In this document: positions 1 through 6,142 of the stretch, in pieces
Position numbering within the stretch: the first letter of the stretch is position 1
How the letters are laid out: each line of letters opens with the position of its first letter
Assembly (NCBI GenBank): GCA_934777245.1
Contig: CAKVND010000063.1
Span: 1 to 9,180 of the forward strand
Origin: an uncultured Candidatus Melainabacteria bacterium
GTDB lineage: Bacteria > Cyanobacteriota > Vampirovibrionia > Gastranaerophilales > Gastranaerophilaceae
Length of the DNA: 9,180 nt
Direction of reading: 5' to 3'
Made by a program: the position numbers and the translations under genes
The notes under the pieces: generated by a model
What the model was told of the DNA's origin: nothing
Seen by the model: only the letters and a program-made list of their open reading frames with translations
Database searches by the model: none

Positions 1-1811
1 AAGTTAGAGAATACGGCATGAGATGCGTTGGTCCTAACTGCTTAGGTGTTGTAAACACTCACCCAGAAATCAGAATGGACGGATGTTTCGCTGAATCATT
101 ACCTGAACGTGGTAACATCGGTTTCGTTTCTCAATCAGGTGCTTTAGGCGGCGGTATTTTGAACATCCTTAAAGACCTTAACCTTGGTTTTGCACAATTC
201 ATTTCAATTGGTAACCAAGCAGATGTTAACGCTGAAACAGCTCTTGAATATTGGGAAGATGAAAAAGACGTAGAACAAATTCTACTTTACATGGAATCAA
301 TCCAAAACCCTGCTAACTTCAGAAAATTAGCTTCAAGAATTTCTAAAAAGAAACCTATTCTTGCTCTTAAAGCAGGTCGTTCAGCTGCTGGTGCAAGCGC
401 TGCTTCTTCTCACACAGGCTCATTGGCCGGTGCTGATAAAGCTGCAAACGCATTATTGAACCAATCAGGTGTTATCAGAGAATACTCTTTACAAGATTTG
501 TTCGCAACAGCTAAAGTTTTTGCTAACTGCCCAATTCCAAAGGGTGATAGAGTTGCTATTATTACAAACTCAGGCGGCCCTGGTATCATGGCTACAGACG
601 CAATCTGCGAACACGGTATGCAAATCGCTAAGATTTCTGACGCTACAAAAGAAAAATTAAGAAGCTTCTTACCTTCTGCAGCATCAGTTAAAAACCCTAT
701 CGATATGATTGCTTCTGCTCCAATCGAACACTACAAGCAAACATTAGAAACAGTTATCGCTGATGAAAACGTTGATATGATTATTACAATTTATCTTCCA
801 TTCTTAGGCTTGAAAGATATTGATGTTGCTAAGGCTCTTATGGAAATCAAGGCTGAACACCCTGAAAAACCTGTTATCGGTGTATTCATGACTAAGTCTG
901 AATTCTTCTCAACATTATCAGATATGGAAGTTAATATGCCATTCTTTATGTACGCAGAAGAAGCTGCTGATGGTTTGAACAGATTGAACCAACAAAGAAA
1001 ATGGATGGAAAGACCGGAAGGTAAAATTCCTACATTTGATGTTGACTACAAACGCGCTCAAGAAATCATCGCTAAATCAGTTAACGAAGGCAGAGCACAA
1101 CTTACAACTCGTGAATCTATCGACGTATTGGATGCTTACGGCATCAGAGTATGTAAATCAGGTTTTGCAAAATCTGAAGACGAAGCTGTTTCAATCGCTG
1201 ATTCAATCGGATATCCTGTTGTAATGAAAATGACTTCTAAAACAACTTCTCATAAAACTGATGTTGGCGGTGTAAGAGTTAACATTCAATCTGCTGAACA
1301 ATTAAGAGCTGAATACCAAGACTTAATCGCTAAGTTGACAGAAAAAGGACTTCTTGAAGGTCTTGAAGGTGTTATCATCCAAGAAATGGTTAAAGGTAAC
1401 AGAGAAATGGTTTGTGGTATCGCAACAGACCCTCAATACGGTCCAATGATGATGTTCGGTTTAGGCGGTGTATTCATCGAAGTTATGAAAGACGTAACAT
1501 TCAGAATAGCTCCTCTAACAGATGTTGATGCTAAAGAAATGATTAAATCAGTTAAGGCATACAAATTGTTAGAAGGTGCTAGAGGTACTAAACCTGCTCA
1601 AATGGAACAAATCGAAGAAACATTGTTGAGATTATCTCAATTAGTTCACGATTTCAAATTCATCGACGAATTAGACATTAACCCATTGTTGATTTCTGAA
1701 AAAACAGGTGAAGGTATTGCAGTAGACGGACGTATCAAAGTTAGAATGGAAGAAGCTCAACAAGCTTTGAACTATTCTTGCAAAGATGGCGTTTGCGCTT
1801 GCAGCCTATAA
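1..1811 (+). CDS. ADP-forming acetate/acyl-CoA ligase, fused alpha-beta form, N-terminus cut by window edge
   Basis: Interconverts acyl-CoA + ADP + Pi and free acid + CoA + ATP in the cytoplasm; in fermenters it commonly yields ATP from acetyl-CoA. The frame is already open at base 3, before the first ATG at 18, so the true start is upstream; about 100 residues of the CoA-binding domain are probably missing. Numbering from the ATG at 18: the end of the CoA-binding domain (GPNCLG, 5-10), the succinyl-CoA-synthetase-like domains (SQSGALGGG 38-46; SSHTGSLAG 130-138, where His132 fits the phosphorylated alpha-subunit histidine; then TNSGGPG), and an ATP-grasp domain from about 350 to 585. His412 in SHKTDVGGV fits the second catalytic histidine of the beta subunit, and ELDINPLL lies near the end. 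There is no C-terminal GNAT domain, so it is not a Pat-type protein acetyltransferase. It ends in an unusual tail with Cys588, Cys593 and Cys595. Family assignment is firm; the acyl substrate is not determined. Confidence 0.93.
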   Translation, partial: VREYGMRCVGPNCLGVVNTHPEIRMDGCFAESLPERGNIGFVSQSGALGGGILNILKDLNLGFAQFISIGNQADVNAETALEYWEDEKDVEQILLYMESIQNPANFRKLASRISKKKPILALKAGRSAAGASAASSHTGSLAGADKAANALLNQSGVIREYSLQDLFATAKVFANCPIPKGDRVAIITNSGGPGIMATDAICEHGMQIAKISDATKEKLRSFLPSAASVKNPIDMIASAPIEHYKQTLETVIADENVDMIITIYLPFLGLKDIDVAKALMEIKAEHPEKPVIGVFMTKSEFFSTLSDMEVNMPFFMYAEEAADGLNRLNQQRKWMERPEGKIPTFDVDYKRAQEIIAKSVNEGRAQLTTRESIDVLDAYGIRVCKSGFAKSEDEAVSIADSIGYPVVMKMTSKTTSHKTDVGGVRVNIQSAEQLRAEYQDLIAKLTEKGLLEGLEGVIIQEMVKGNREMVCGIATDPQYGPMMMFGLGGVFIEVMKDVTFRIAPLTDVDAKEMIKSVKAYKLLEGARGTKPAQMEQIEETLLRLSQLVHDFKFIDELDINPLLISEKTGEGIAVDGRIKVRMEEAQQALNYSCKDGVCACSL

Positions 1812-1851
1812 TAAATATAAGTTGAGTTTTATAACTTAACAAACCAATTTT

Positions 1852-1888
1852 AACATCGGAGAAAACTTAAGTTTTCTCCGATGTTTTT
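1852..1888 (+). terminator. Intrinsic terminator after the acyl-CoA ligase gene
   Basis: A perfect palindrome runs from 1852 to 1885 around a central ttaa. Its GC-rich part (catcggag / ctccgatg) closes a strong stem, and a run of T at 1884-1888 follows. It lies 41 bases after the stop codon and ends transcription before the purine nucleoside phosphorylase operon. Confidence 0.92.
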
Positions 1889-1979
1889 ATAAAAATAATC
1901 CAATAATATCAAAACTAAATTAATAAACGAATAATAAGTTTTGTAAACTTTAAAACCCAAAGACTGCAAGCTTCCGCGT

Positions 1980-2000
1980 ATTTGTTATAAGATAACAAAT
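1980..2000 (+). promoter_or_regulatory. Putative extended -10 promoter inside a perfect inverted repeat (candidate operator)
   Basis: The arms atttgttat (1980-1988) and ataacaaat (1992-2000) are exact reverse complements separated by aag. Within them, TG-t-TATAAG at 1983-1991 fits an extended -10 element (five of six to TATAAT, with the TG). No good -35 is visible 17 bases upstream. If used, transcription would start near 1998, giving a very short leader before the ribosome binding site GGGAG at 2001-2005. A palindrome over the -10 box is typical of a repressor operator; alternatively it is an RNA hairpin beside the ribosome binding site. The repeat is seen directly; its role is inferred. Confidence 0.45.
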
Positions 2001-2015
2001 GGGAGATTTAGTGTG

Positions 2016-2819
2016 ATGTTAAATAGTGCAGTAGAGTTTATAAAAGAAAAAATCGGTGATTTTAAACCACAAATCGGAATTATCTTAGGTTCAGGCCTCG
2101 GTGATTTGGCAGATGAATATTGCTTGCAAGCAATTCCTTATTCTGACATTCCTGGATTTGAATCATCAACAGTTTCAGGACATAAAAGCCAATTGGTTTT
2201 TGCAGAAATTAATGGCAAGAAAGTTGTTATGATGCAAGGTAGATTTCACTTCTACGAAGGTCATTCAATCCAAAAAGTTGTTTTTCCTGTAAAAGTTATG
2301 AAAAAACTTGGGGTTGAAACTCTTGTAGTAACAAACGCTGCCGGTGGAGTTAATCCTGAATTTAAACCTTCTGACTTGATGATTATAACCGACCACATCA
2401 ATTTTATGGGCGTAAATCCGCTTATTGGGCCAAATGATAATTCTATGGGCGAACGTTTTCCAGATATGAGTGCAGTTTACACGCCTGAATATATTGAATT
2501 GGCAAAAGAAATTGCTAAAAAGCTTAACATCAGACTTGAAGAAGGCGTATATATGGCACTTACCGGCCCTTCTTATGAAACTCCGGCTGAAGTTAAAATG
2601 GCAAGAACTATTGGTGCAGACGCCGTTGGCATGTCTACTGTTCCCGAAGCTATTGTAGCATCTTGGGCAGGCATGAAAGTTATTGGTTTGAGCTGTATTT
2701 GTAATTCAGCGGCAGGAGTTAGCACAGTCGGACTTTCTCACGCTGATGTAATCCACGCAGCAGGAGTTGCAAAAGACAAATTCAAAACACTAGTAAAAGA
2801 AGTTATCAGAGAAATATGA
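2016..2819 (+). CDS. punA: Purine nucleoside phosphorylase (trimeric PNP, inosine/guanosine type)
   Basis: Cleaves purine (deoxy)nucleosides with phosphate to free base and (deoxy)ribose-1-phosphate in purine salvage. The product is 267 residues from the ATG at 2016, normal for the trimeric PNP/MTAP family. Motifs: GSGLG at 25-29 (phosphate-binding Ser), GRFHFYEGH at 75-83 (Arg76 and His78 for phosphate, Tyr80 for ribose), the family signature ending VTNAAGGVNP at 105-114, GPSYETP with Glu188, and CNSAAG with Asn230. Glu188 and Asn230 match human Glu201 and Asn243, which bind 6-oxopurines, so methylthioadenosine phosphorylase is unlikely. The ribosome binding site GGGAG at 2001-2005 serves either the ATG at 2016 (10-base spacer) or the in-frame GTG at 2013 (7-base spacer); I prefer ATG, but GTG is possible. 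First gene of a five-gene operon; its TGA overlaps the next ATG (ATGA). The symbol follows Bacillus usage. Confidence 0.94.
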   Translation: MLNSAVEFIKEKIGDFKPQIGIILGSGLGDLADEYCLQAIPYSDIPGFESSTVSGHKSQLVFAEINGKKVVMMQGRFHFYEGHSIQKVVFPVKVMKKLGVETLVVTNAAGGVNPEFKPSDLMIITDHINFMGVNPLIGPNDNSMGERFPDMSAVYTPEYIELAKEIAKKLNIRLEEGVYMALTGPSYETPAEVKMARTIGADAVGMSTVPEAIVASWAGMKVIGLSCICNSAAGVSTVGLSHADVIHAAGVAKDKFKTLVKEVIREI

Positions 2820-3061
2820 GATTAGATAAATTTTTAAAAGTTTCAAGATTAATCAAAAGACGTACTGTTGCAAACACTGTTTCAGAAATGGGGCGTGTTC
2901 TTGTAAACGGCAATAGCGCAAAACCTGCAAAGCAACTAAAAGTCGGAGATATAATTGAAATAGAATATGCATCCAAAACTGAAAAAGTTGAAGTTCTTGT
3001 AATTCCAAATGGCAACGTGAGTATTCAAGAATCATCAACTTTGTACAAAATAATAGAATAG
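2816..3061 (+). CDS. rqcP: RqcP-type S4-domain RNA-binding protein (ribosome quality control)
   Basis: An 81-residue protein that is almost entirely one S4 domain. From memory, its first 17 residues are essentially those of Bacillus subtilis RqcP (YabO, 86 residues), including Arg2 and Arg16, which are needed for ribosome binding. RqcP binds stalled 50S subunits carrying peptidyl-tRNA and works with RqcH during C-terminal alanine tailing of incomplete chains. The later VLVNGNSAKPAKQLKVGDII (residues 28-47) is the conserved second half of the S4 fold. The protein is shorter than Hsp15 (about 130 residues) and lacks its basic C-terminal extension. Its start overlaps the PNP stop by four bases (ATGA), so translational coupling is likely. 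No rqcH is seen in the window. RqcP is the best call; a generic Hsp15-like S4 protein is the alternative. Confidence 0.85.
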   Translation: MRLDKFLKVSRLIKRRTVANTVSEMGRVLVNGNSAKPAKQLKVGDIIEIEYASKTEKVEVLVIPNGNVSIQESSTLYKIIE

Positions 3062-3070
3062 AGGTCAACA

Positions 3071-3487
3071 ATGACAATTATAAACGAACATTTTGTTATA
3101 AATACTGTCGGCAACAACGATATTATTGATATTACAAAACATGTTCAAAACTGTGTTTATCAGCACGAATTGAAGGACGCGCTTGTGTGTGTATCTGTAC
3201 AAGGTAGTACATCAGCAGTAACCACAATTGAATATGAACAAGGACTTGTCCAAGATTTAAAAGAAGCTTTAGAGAGAATTGCACCAACAGGCATGGAATA
3301 TCATCACGATGAAATCTGGCATGACGGAAACGGTTATGCGCACGTAAGAGCCGCACTTGTGGGAAGTTCAGTAAATATCGCATTAAAAGACGGGTTATTG
3401 AATTTGGGAACTTGGCAGCAGGTTGTGCTTTTGGATTTTGATAATAAACAACGTTCAAGAAATATAACGGTACAAATTTTATGCTAA
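3071..3487 (+). CDS. yjbQ: YjbQ-family (UPF0047) secondary thiamine-phosphate synthase-like protein
   Basis: A 138-residue single-domain protein of the YjbQ/UPF0047 family. The family marks are GSTSAVTTIEYE (45-56), WHDGNGYAH (83-91, with His84 and His91 as probable metal/active-site residues) and GTWQQVVLLDFDN (113-125). Some members can replace ThiE (thiamine-phosphate synthase) when overproduced, hence the name; the normal role in the cell is not settled. The length is typical. It has the clearest ribosome binding site in the operon, GAGG at 3061-3064, six bases before the ATG, and starts 9 bases after rqcP. Its last 7 bases overlap the next gene in another frame, so the two are probably translated together. 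The family is certain; the physiological role is not. Confidence 0.9.
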   Translation: MTIINEHFVINTVGNNDIIDITKHVQNCVYQHELKDALVCVSVQGSTSAVTTIEYEQGLVQDLKEALERIAPTGMEYHHDEIWHDGNGYAHVRAALVGSSVNIALKDGLLNLGTWQQVVLLDFDNKQRSRNITVQILC

Positions 3488-4197
3488 GTCTATATATAAC
3501 ATCTGCAAATAGAAAAGAAGGCAAAACCTTTCTAACAGCAGGGCTTGCAGCTACAATGCAAAGTCTTGGTTATTCGACTTGCGTTTACAAACCGATTCAA
3601 ACAGCGGGAATTGAAATCAACGGTTTTATGCAGTCTCCCGATTTGACTTACATTAAAACTGTCGACCCTTATATTGATACGCATTTTTCGTATTTATTTA
3701 AGTCAGAACACGAACCGCTAATTGCTTCTGAACTTGAGAATGAACCGATTGACGTTGAACTTATTAACAGCGAATTCCAAAGAATTTCAGCGGTTTCCGA
3801 TTGTACTATTCTCGATGGTGATTGCGGATTATTAAGTCCGCTTGCTCCTTCTGTTCAAACGGCAGATATGGTTAAAAGATTACAACTACCGGTGCTTTTT
3901 GTTGTAACTCCGCGCGAAGATTCAATCAACGACACTTTACTTTCGATTTATACTGCGCAAGAAAAAGGAATTGAAATTCGCGGAGTTGTTTTAAATAACA
4001 TAAAAAATGATTGTCCAAAGACACTTTTGACGGCTATTCCGAGAGTAATTGAAGAATATACTAATGTGAAAATCTTGGGATTGATTTCGCATGTAGAAGG
4101 CAAATTAGCGCCGGAAGATTTGATTACAAGTATTTTGAACGGTGTTGATATTGAAAGTATTTTCAATGTAAAAATCGAAAAATTGGAATGCAACTAA
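3481..4197 (+). CDS. Dethiobiotin synthetase (BioD)-like P-loop protein with altered active site
   Basis: A 238-residue cytoplasmic P-loop protein resembling BioD (ATP-dependent ring closure making dethiobiotin from diaminopelargonate and CO2). BioD-like features: the start ends in GKT (14-16), YKPIQT with Lys37 at the expected place, PLIASELENEPID in the substrate-side region, the nucleotide-side VLFVVTPREDSIND, and GVVLNN. Departures: the usual GTDTxxGKT reads SANRKEGKT, EGAGG reads DGDCG (112-116, Glu to Asp), and the LGxINH segment reads DSIND (147-151). It may be a true but divergent BioD, or an AAA_26-type relative acting on another carboxylate or amine. No other biotin gene is visible nearby. 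The ATG at 3481 lies inside the end of yjbQ with a weak ribosome binding site, so expression probably depends on coupling. The family is likely; the specific reaction is uncertain. Confidence 0.68.
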   Translation: MLSLYITSANRKEGKTFLTAGLAATMQSLGYSTCVYKPIQTAGIEINGFMQSPDLTYIKTVDPYIDTHFSYLFKSEHEPLIASELENEPIDVELINSEFQRISAVSDCTILDGDCGLLSPLAPSVQTADMVKRLQLPVLFVVTPREDSINDTLLSIYTAQEKGIEIRGVVLNNIKNDCPKTLLTAIPRVIEEYTNVKILGLISHVEGKLAPEDLITSILNGVDIESIFNVKIEKLECN

Positions 4198-4712
4198 TGA
4201 ATATTACGGCTGGAATATACAAAGGGCGCAAAGTTGAAGTGCCGGACGAAAAGATTACACGTCCAACTCTTTCGAAAGTTCGAATGGGCGTTTTTAATAC
4301 TCTGTATTCGATTGTCGGTGATTTTGAGGGTAAAACTTTTTTGGATGTTTTCGGCGGTTCGGGAATTATGGGCTTAGAAGCTTTGTCGCGCGGTTTCAGC
4401 CGAGTTAAAGTTTTTGAAAAAAATCCTAAAGTAGCACAAATTCTTAAAAAGAATTATCAAACAATTGGCTTAAAGCCTGATTTGATGATTGGCGACAGCT
4501 TAAAGCTTTTGAATAAAATCGACGAAAAATTTGACGTTGTCTATATCGATCCGCCTTATATGAGCGGAATTTACGAAGAAATCTTATCAAAAGTTCAAGG
4601 CGATATAATTATTGCTGAACACTCGGAGGAGATTGCGTTTGAAGGTTTTGAGCTTATTAAACAAAAGAATTACGGCGGAAAGATTGTGAGTTTTTTGGCA
4701 AGATTAGGTTAA
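4197..4712 (+). CDS. rsmD: 16S rRNA (guanine-966-N2)-methyltransferase RsmD
   Basis: Transfers a methyl group from S-adenosylmethionine to N2 of G966 (E. coli numbering) in 16S rRNA of the 30S subunit. The product is 171 residues, slightly short for the family (about 180-200). Motifs: N-terminal ITAGIYKGRKV (3-13), RPTLSKVRMGVFNTL (22-36), the SAM-binding loop FLDVFGGSGIMGLEALSRG (48-66), the acidic Glu after it, and the catalytic DPPY at 118-121. I place the start at the ATG at 4197, which overlaps the previous TAA by one base and gives the usual family N-terminus; an in-frame ATG at 4188 would add only three residues (MQL). It is the last gene of the operon. The 5' arm of a large stem-loop lies within its final codons. 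Confidence 0.94.
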   Translation: MNITAGIYKGRKVEVPDEKITRPTLSKVRMGVFNTLYSIVGDFEGKTFLDVFGGSGIMGLEALSRGFSRVKVFEKNPKVAQILKKNYQTIGLKPDLMIGDSLKLLNKIDEKFDVVYIDPPYMSGIYEEILSKVQGDIIIAEHSEEIAFEGFELIKQKNYGGKIVSFLARLG

Positions 4713-4740
4713 TTAAACCTTCTCTTGCCAAAAAACTTTT
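4689..4740. terminator. Long stem-loop between convergent rsmD and the SEC-C gene, probable terminator
   Basis: The arms at 4689-4703 and 4723-4737 are perfect 15-base reverse complements (agttttttggcaaga). After a 2x2 internal mismatch there are five more pairs (4706-4710 with 4716-4720) and a five-base loop. The 5' arm is coding sequence of rsmD, and the stop codon at 4710-4712 lies at the loop. Downstream T content is modest (ctttta on +) and poor on the minus strand, so it is not a textbook terminator, but position and stem length suggest it ends rsmD transcription and perhaps that of the facing gene. Confidence 0.65.
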
Positions 4741-4749
4741 ATATACTTG

Positions 4750-5994
4750 CTATTTACCGCAACAATTTTTAAATTTCTTGCCGCTTCCACAAGGGCAAGG
4801 ATCGTTTCTGCCTACTTTTTCAGTAGCAACAGGCGTTTGCGGTTTTTCTTCCGTCATATAATCAAACATTTCTGAGAAAGCTTTTGAGCAGAATAAAACA
4901 GTTGCAGAAGAATAAATCTTTTCATTCAAATAATCTGATTTGTAATTTTTAATCAATTCTTCAAACGAATAACTTGTGCCCAAAATTTCGTTGATTACTT
5001 CCATAAAATTAGGATACTTTGTTGAAACTCTTTCCAAAATAGTGTTTGGAATAGAATCATTTGACAAAAAGTATTCTACACAAGCTTTCGCGTTTTCTAC
5101 ACTGTCTTTGTTTTCAAAAATCTTGCAAAAAGTTTCATAGAATGGAATTGCATAAAGCCCGTTTTCTTTGTCAAAAATAACTGCAACATCATAAGTTTCG
5201 TTGTGAGAAGCAAATCCGCCCATTGAATTTTCCAAGAAATTTGAATAATTATTGTCCAATTCTTTTACATGGAAGAATTTATATTCTGCAATATCACAGC
5301 CTTTGTCAGACAAATCAATTTCTTCACCTTCGTTAAACGCGCCAATAATATCATCCGCGTGTTTATTAGTTGTCAAAATCAAATCTTTATCAAATGTTTT
5401 AATAAATTTTTCATACATTTCAGCGATTGTTGATTTAACTTCATTTTCTTTCTCTTTATTATCCAAATACAACAATCTAGGCGTATGCACCAATTTCATT
5501 ACAGCATATCTGTATGCTTCTTCTTTTTGTGAGTGAGAAAGTACGCTTGAAATCTCAATTACATAATATTCGCCATCAAGTTCAAAGATTCTAGCAGCAA
5601 TAAATTGACCGGCATAAATACCCCTAAAGTTAGTCATTTTAGTAAGCGAAAGCACTTTATAAGTTTTTTCGTTGACCAAATTATACAATTCAAATCCGTT
5701 TTTAAGAATTTTTTTGATTTCAAAAATAGAATTTTGAGCGTGCGCAAGCTTTTCAATAACTTCGTTTGTGCCTTTTTCATCTTTGTACATTTCTAAAATT
5801 GATTTACCGCTAATTCTGCGCTCAAACACGTATGGCAAAAAGATTTTTTCCATTTGATTAAGCGAAATATTTCTTGCACCAATTGTAGCTAAATATTCAT
5901 CAAAATCAGACTTAATTGTTTCATTAGATTGTGTAAAATCAAAAATTTCTTTTAATGCGTCATTAATTGTATTAATTTTTTCTATAACTGTCAT
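4750..5994 (-). CDS. SEC-C zinc-motif protein of unknown function
   Basis: A 414-residue protein with no signal peptide or membrane segment, so probably cytoplasmic. Only the last 21 residues are recognisable: a SEC-C motif (Cys400, Cys402, Cys411, Cys412 in the pattern CxCx8CC), the zinc-binding motif found at the C-terminus of SecA, where it contacts SecB and ribosomes, and in many uncharacterised proteins. The first 350 or so residues look mixed and acidic, helix-prone at the N-terminus, and match no family I know. A short segment rich in Thr, Pro and Glu just before the motif looks like a linker. I chose the ATG at 5994 because a strong ribosome binding site (AGGAG, 6005-6001) sits six bases upstream. 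An in-frame ATG at 6066 would add 24 residues but has no such site and would place the promoter-like region inside the gene. It is divergent from the VWA gene. Confidence 0.82.
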   Translation of the reverse strand: MTVIEKINTINDALKEIFDFTQSNETIKSDFDEYLATIGARNISLNQMEKIFLPYVFERRISGKSILEMYKDEKGTNEVIEKLAHAQNSIFEIKKILKNGFELYNLVNEKTYKVLSLTKMTNFRGIYAGQFIAARIFELDGEYYVIEISSVLSHSQKEEAYRYAVMKLVHTPRLLYLDNKEKENEVKSTIAEMYEKFIKTFDKDLILTTNKHADDIIGAFNEGEEIDLSDKGCDIAEYKFFHVKELDNNYSNFLENSMGGFASHNETYDVAVIFDKENGLYAIPFYETFCKIFENKDSVENAKACVEYFLSNDSIPNTILERVSTKYPNFMEVINEILGTSYSFEELIKNYKSDYLNEKIYSSATVLFCSKAFSEMFDYMTEEKPQTPVATEKVGRNDPCPCGSGKKFKNCCGK

Positions 5995-6016
5995 TGCCTT
6001 CTCCTCGTTAATCCAA

Positions 6017-6040
6017 GAATACATTAAACAAGATGTATTC
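6017..6040 (-). repeat. Perfect inverted repeat in the leader of the SEC-C gene
   Basis: gaatacat (6017-6024) and atgtattc (6033-6040) are exact reverse complements around an eight-base spacer. The repeat lies just upstream of the ribosome binding site (6005-6001) and would overlap or immediately follow the start of transcription from the proposed promoter. It could be an operator or a leader hairpin; nothing shows which. Confidence 0.5.
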
Positions 6041-6043
6041 GCA

Positions 6044-6073
6044 ATAATACAGGTAGATAGATTCATTTAACAA
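6044..6073 (-). promoter_or_regulatory. Candidate housekeeping-type promoter for the SEC-C gene
   Basis: On the minus strand, TTGTTA (6073-6068, four of six to TTGACA) and TATTAT (6049-6044, five of six to TATAAT) are 18 bases apart. Transcription would start near 6037, about 43 bases before the chosen ATG. The region is very AT-rich, so chance matches are easy. Confidence 0.35.
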
Positions 6074-6109
6074 ATTAGTATTTATTATATTTTTTACCTA
6101 ATTAGCGAA

Positions 6110-6127
6110 TATAAAAATTAATAAAAT
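6110..6127 (+). promoter_or_regulatory. Possible -10 elements ahead of the VWA gene
   Basis: TATAAA (6110-6115) and TAAAAT (6122-6127) each match five of six bases of a -10 box, but no convincing -35 stands at the right distance, and the ribosome binding site is weak (only aaag just before the ATG). The gene is the first on its strand, so a promoter must lie in this AT-rich divergent gap; these are the best candidates. Confidence 0.22.
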
Positions 6128-6142
6128 GAATTAATTTAAAGT

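Noticed and set aside
1..1811. Protein lysine acetyltransferase (Pat) instead of an acyl-CoA ligase
   Set aside because: Pat proteins carry an added GNAT domain; here the ATP-grasp domain is followed only by a short cysteine tail, and both catalytic histidines are present.
1818..1838. Small hairpin taagtt...aactta before the first terminator
   Set aside because: Only six AT-rich pairs around a nine-base loop; the perfect palindrome just downstream explains termination.
2016..2819. Methylthioadenosine phosphorylase
   Set aside because: Glu188 and Asn230 at the base-binding site are those of 6-oxopurine phosphorylases.
3132..3524. Long open frame antisense to yjbQ
   Set aside because: It lies entirely across clear genes on the other strand, has no ribosome binding site and its product resembles nothing known; a shadow of the yjbQ coding sequence.
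5995..6066. N-terminal extension of the SEC-C protein from an ATG at 6066
   Set aside because: The ATG at 5994 has a strong AGGAG six bases upstream. The extra 24 residues read like translated leader and overlap the inverted repeat and promoter-like boxes.
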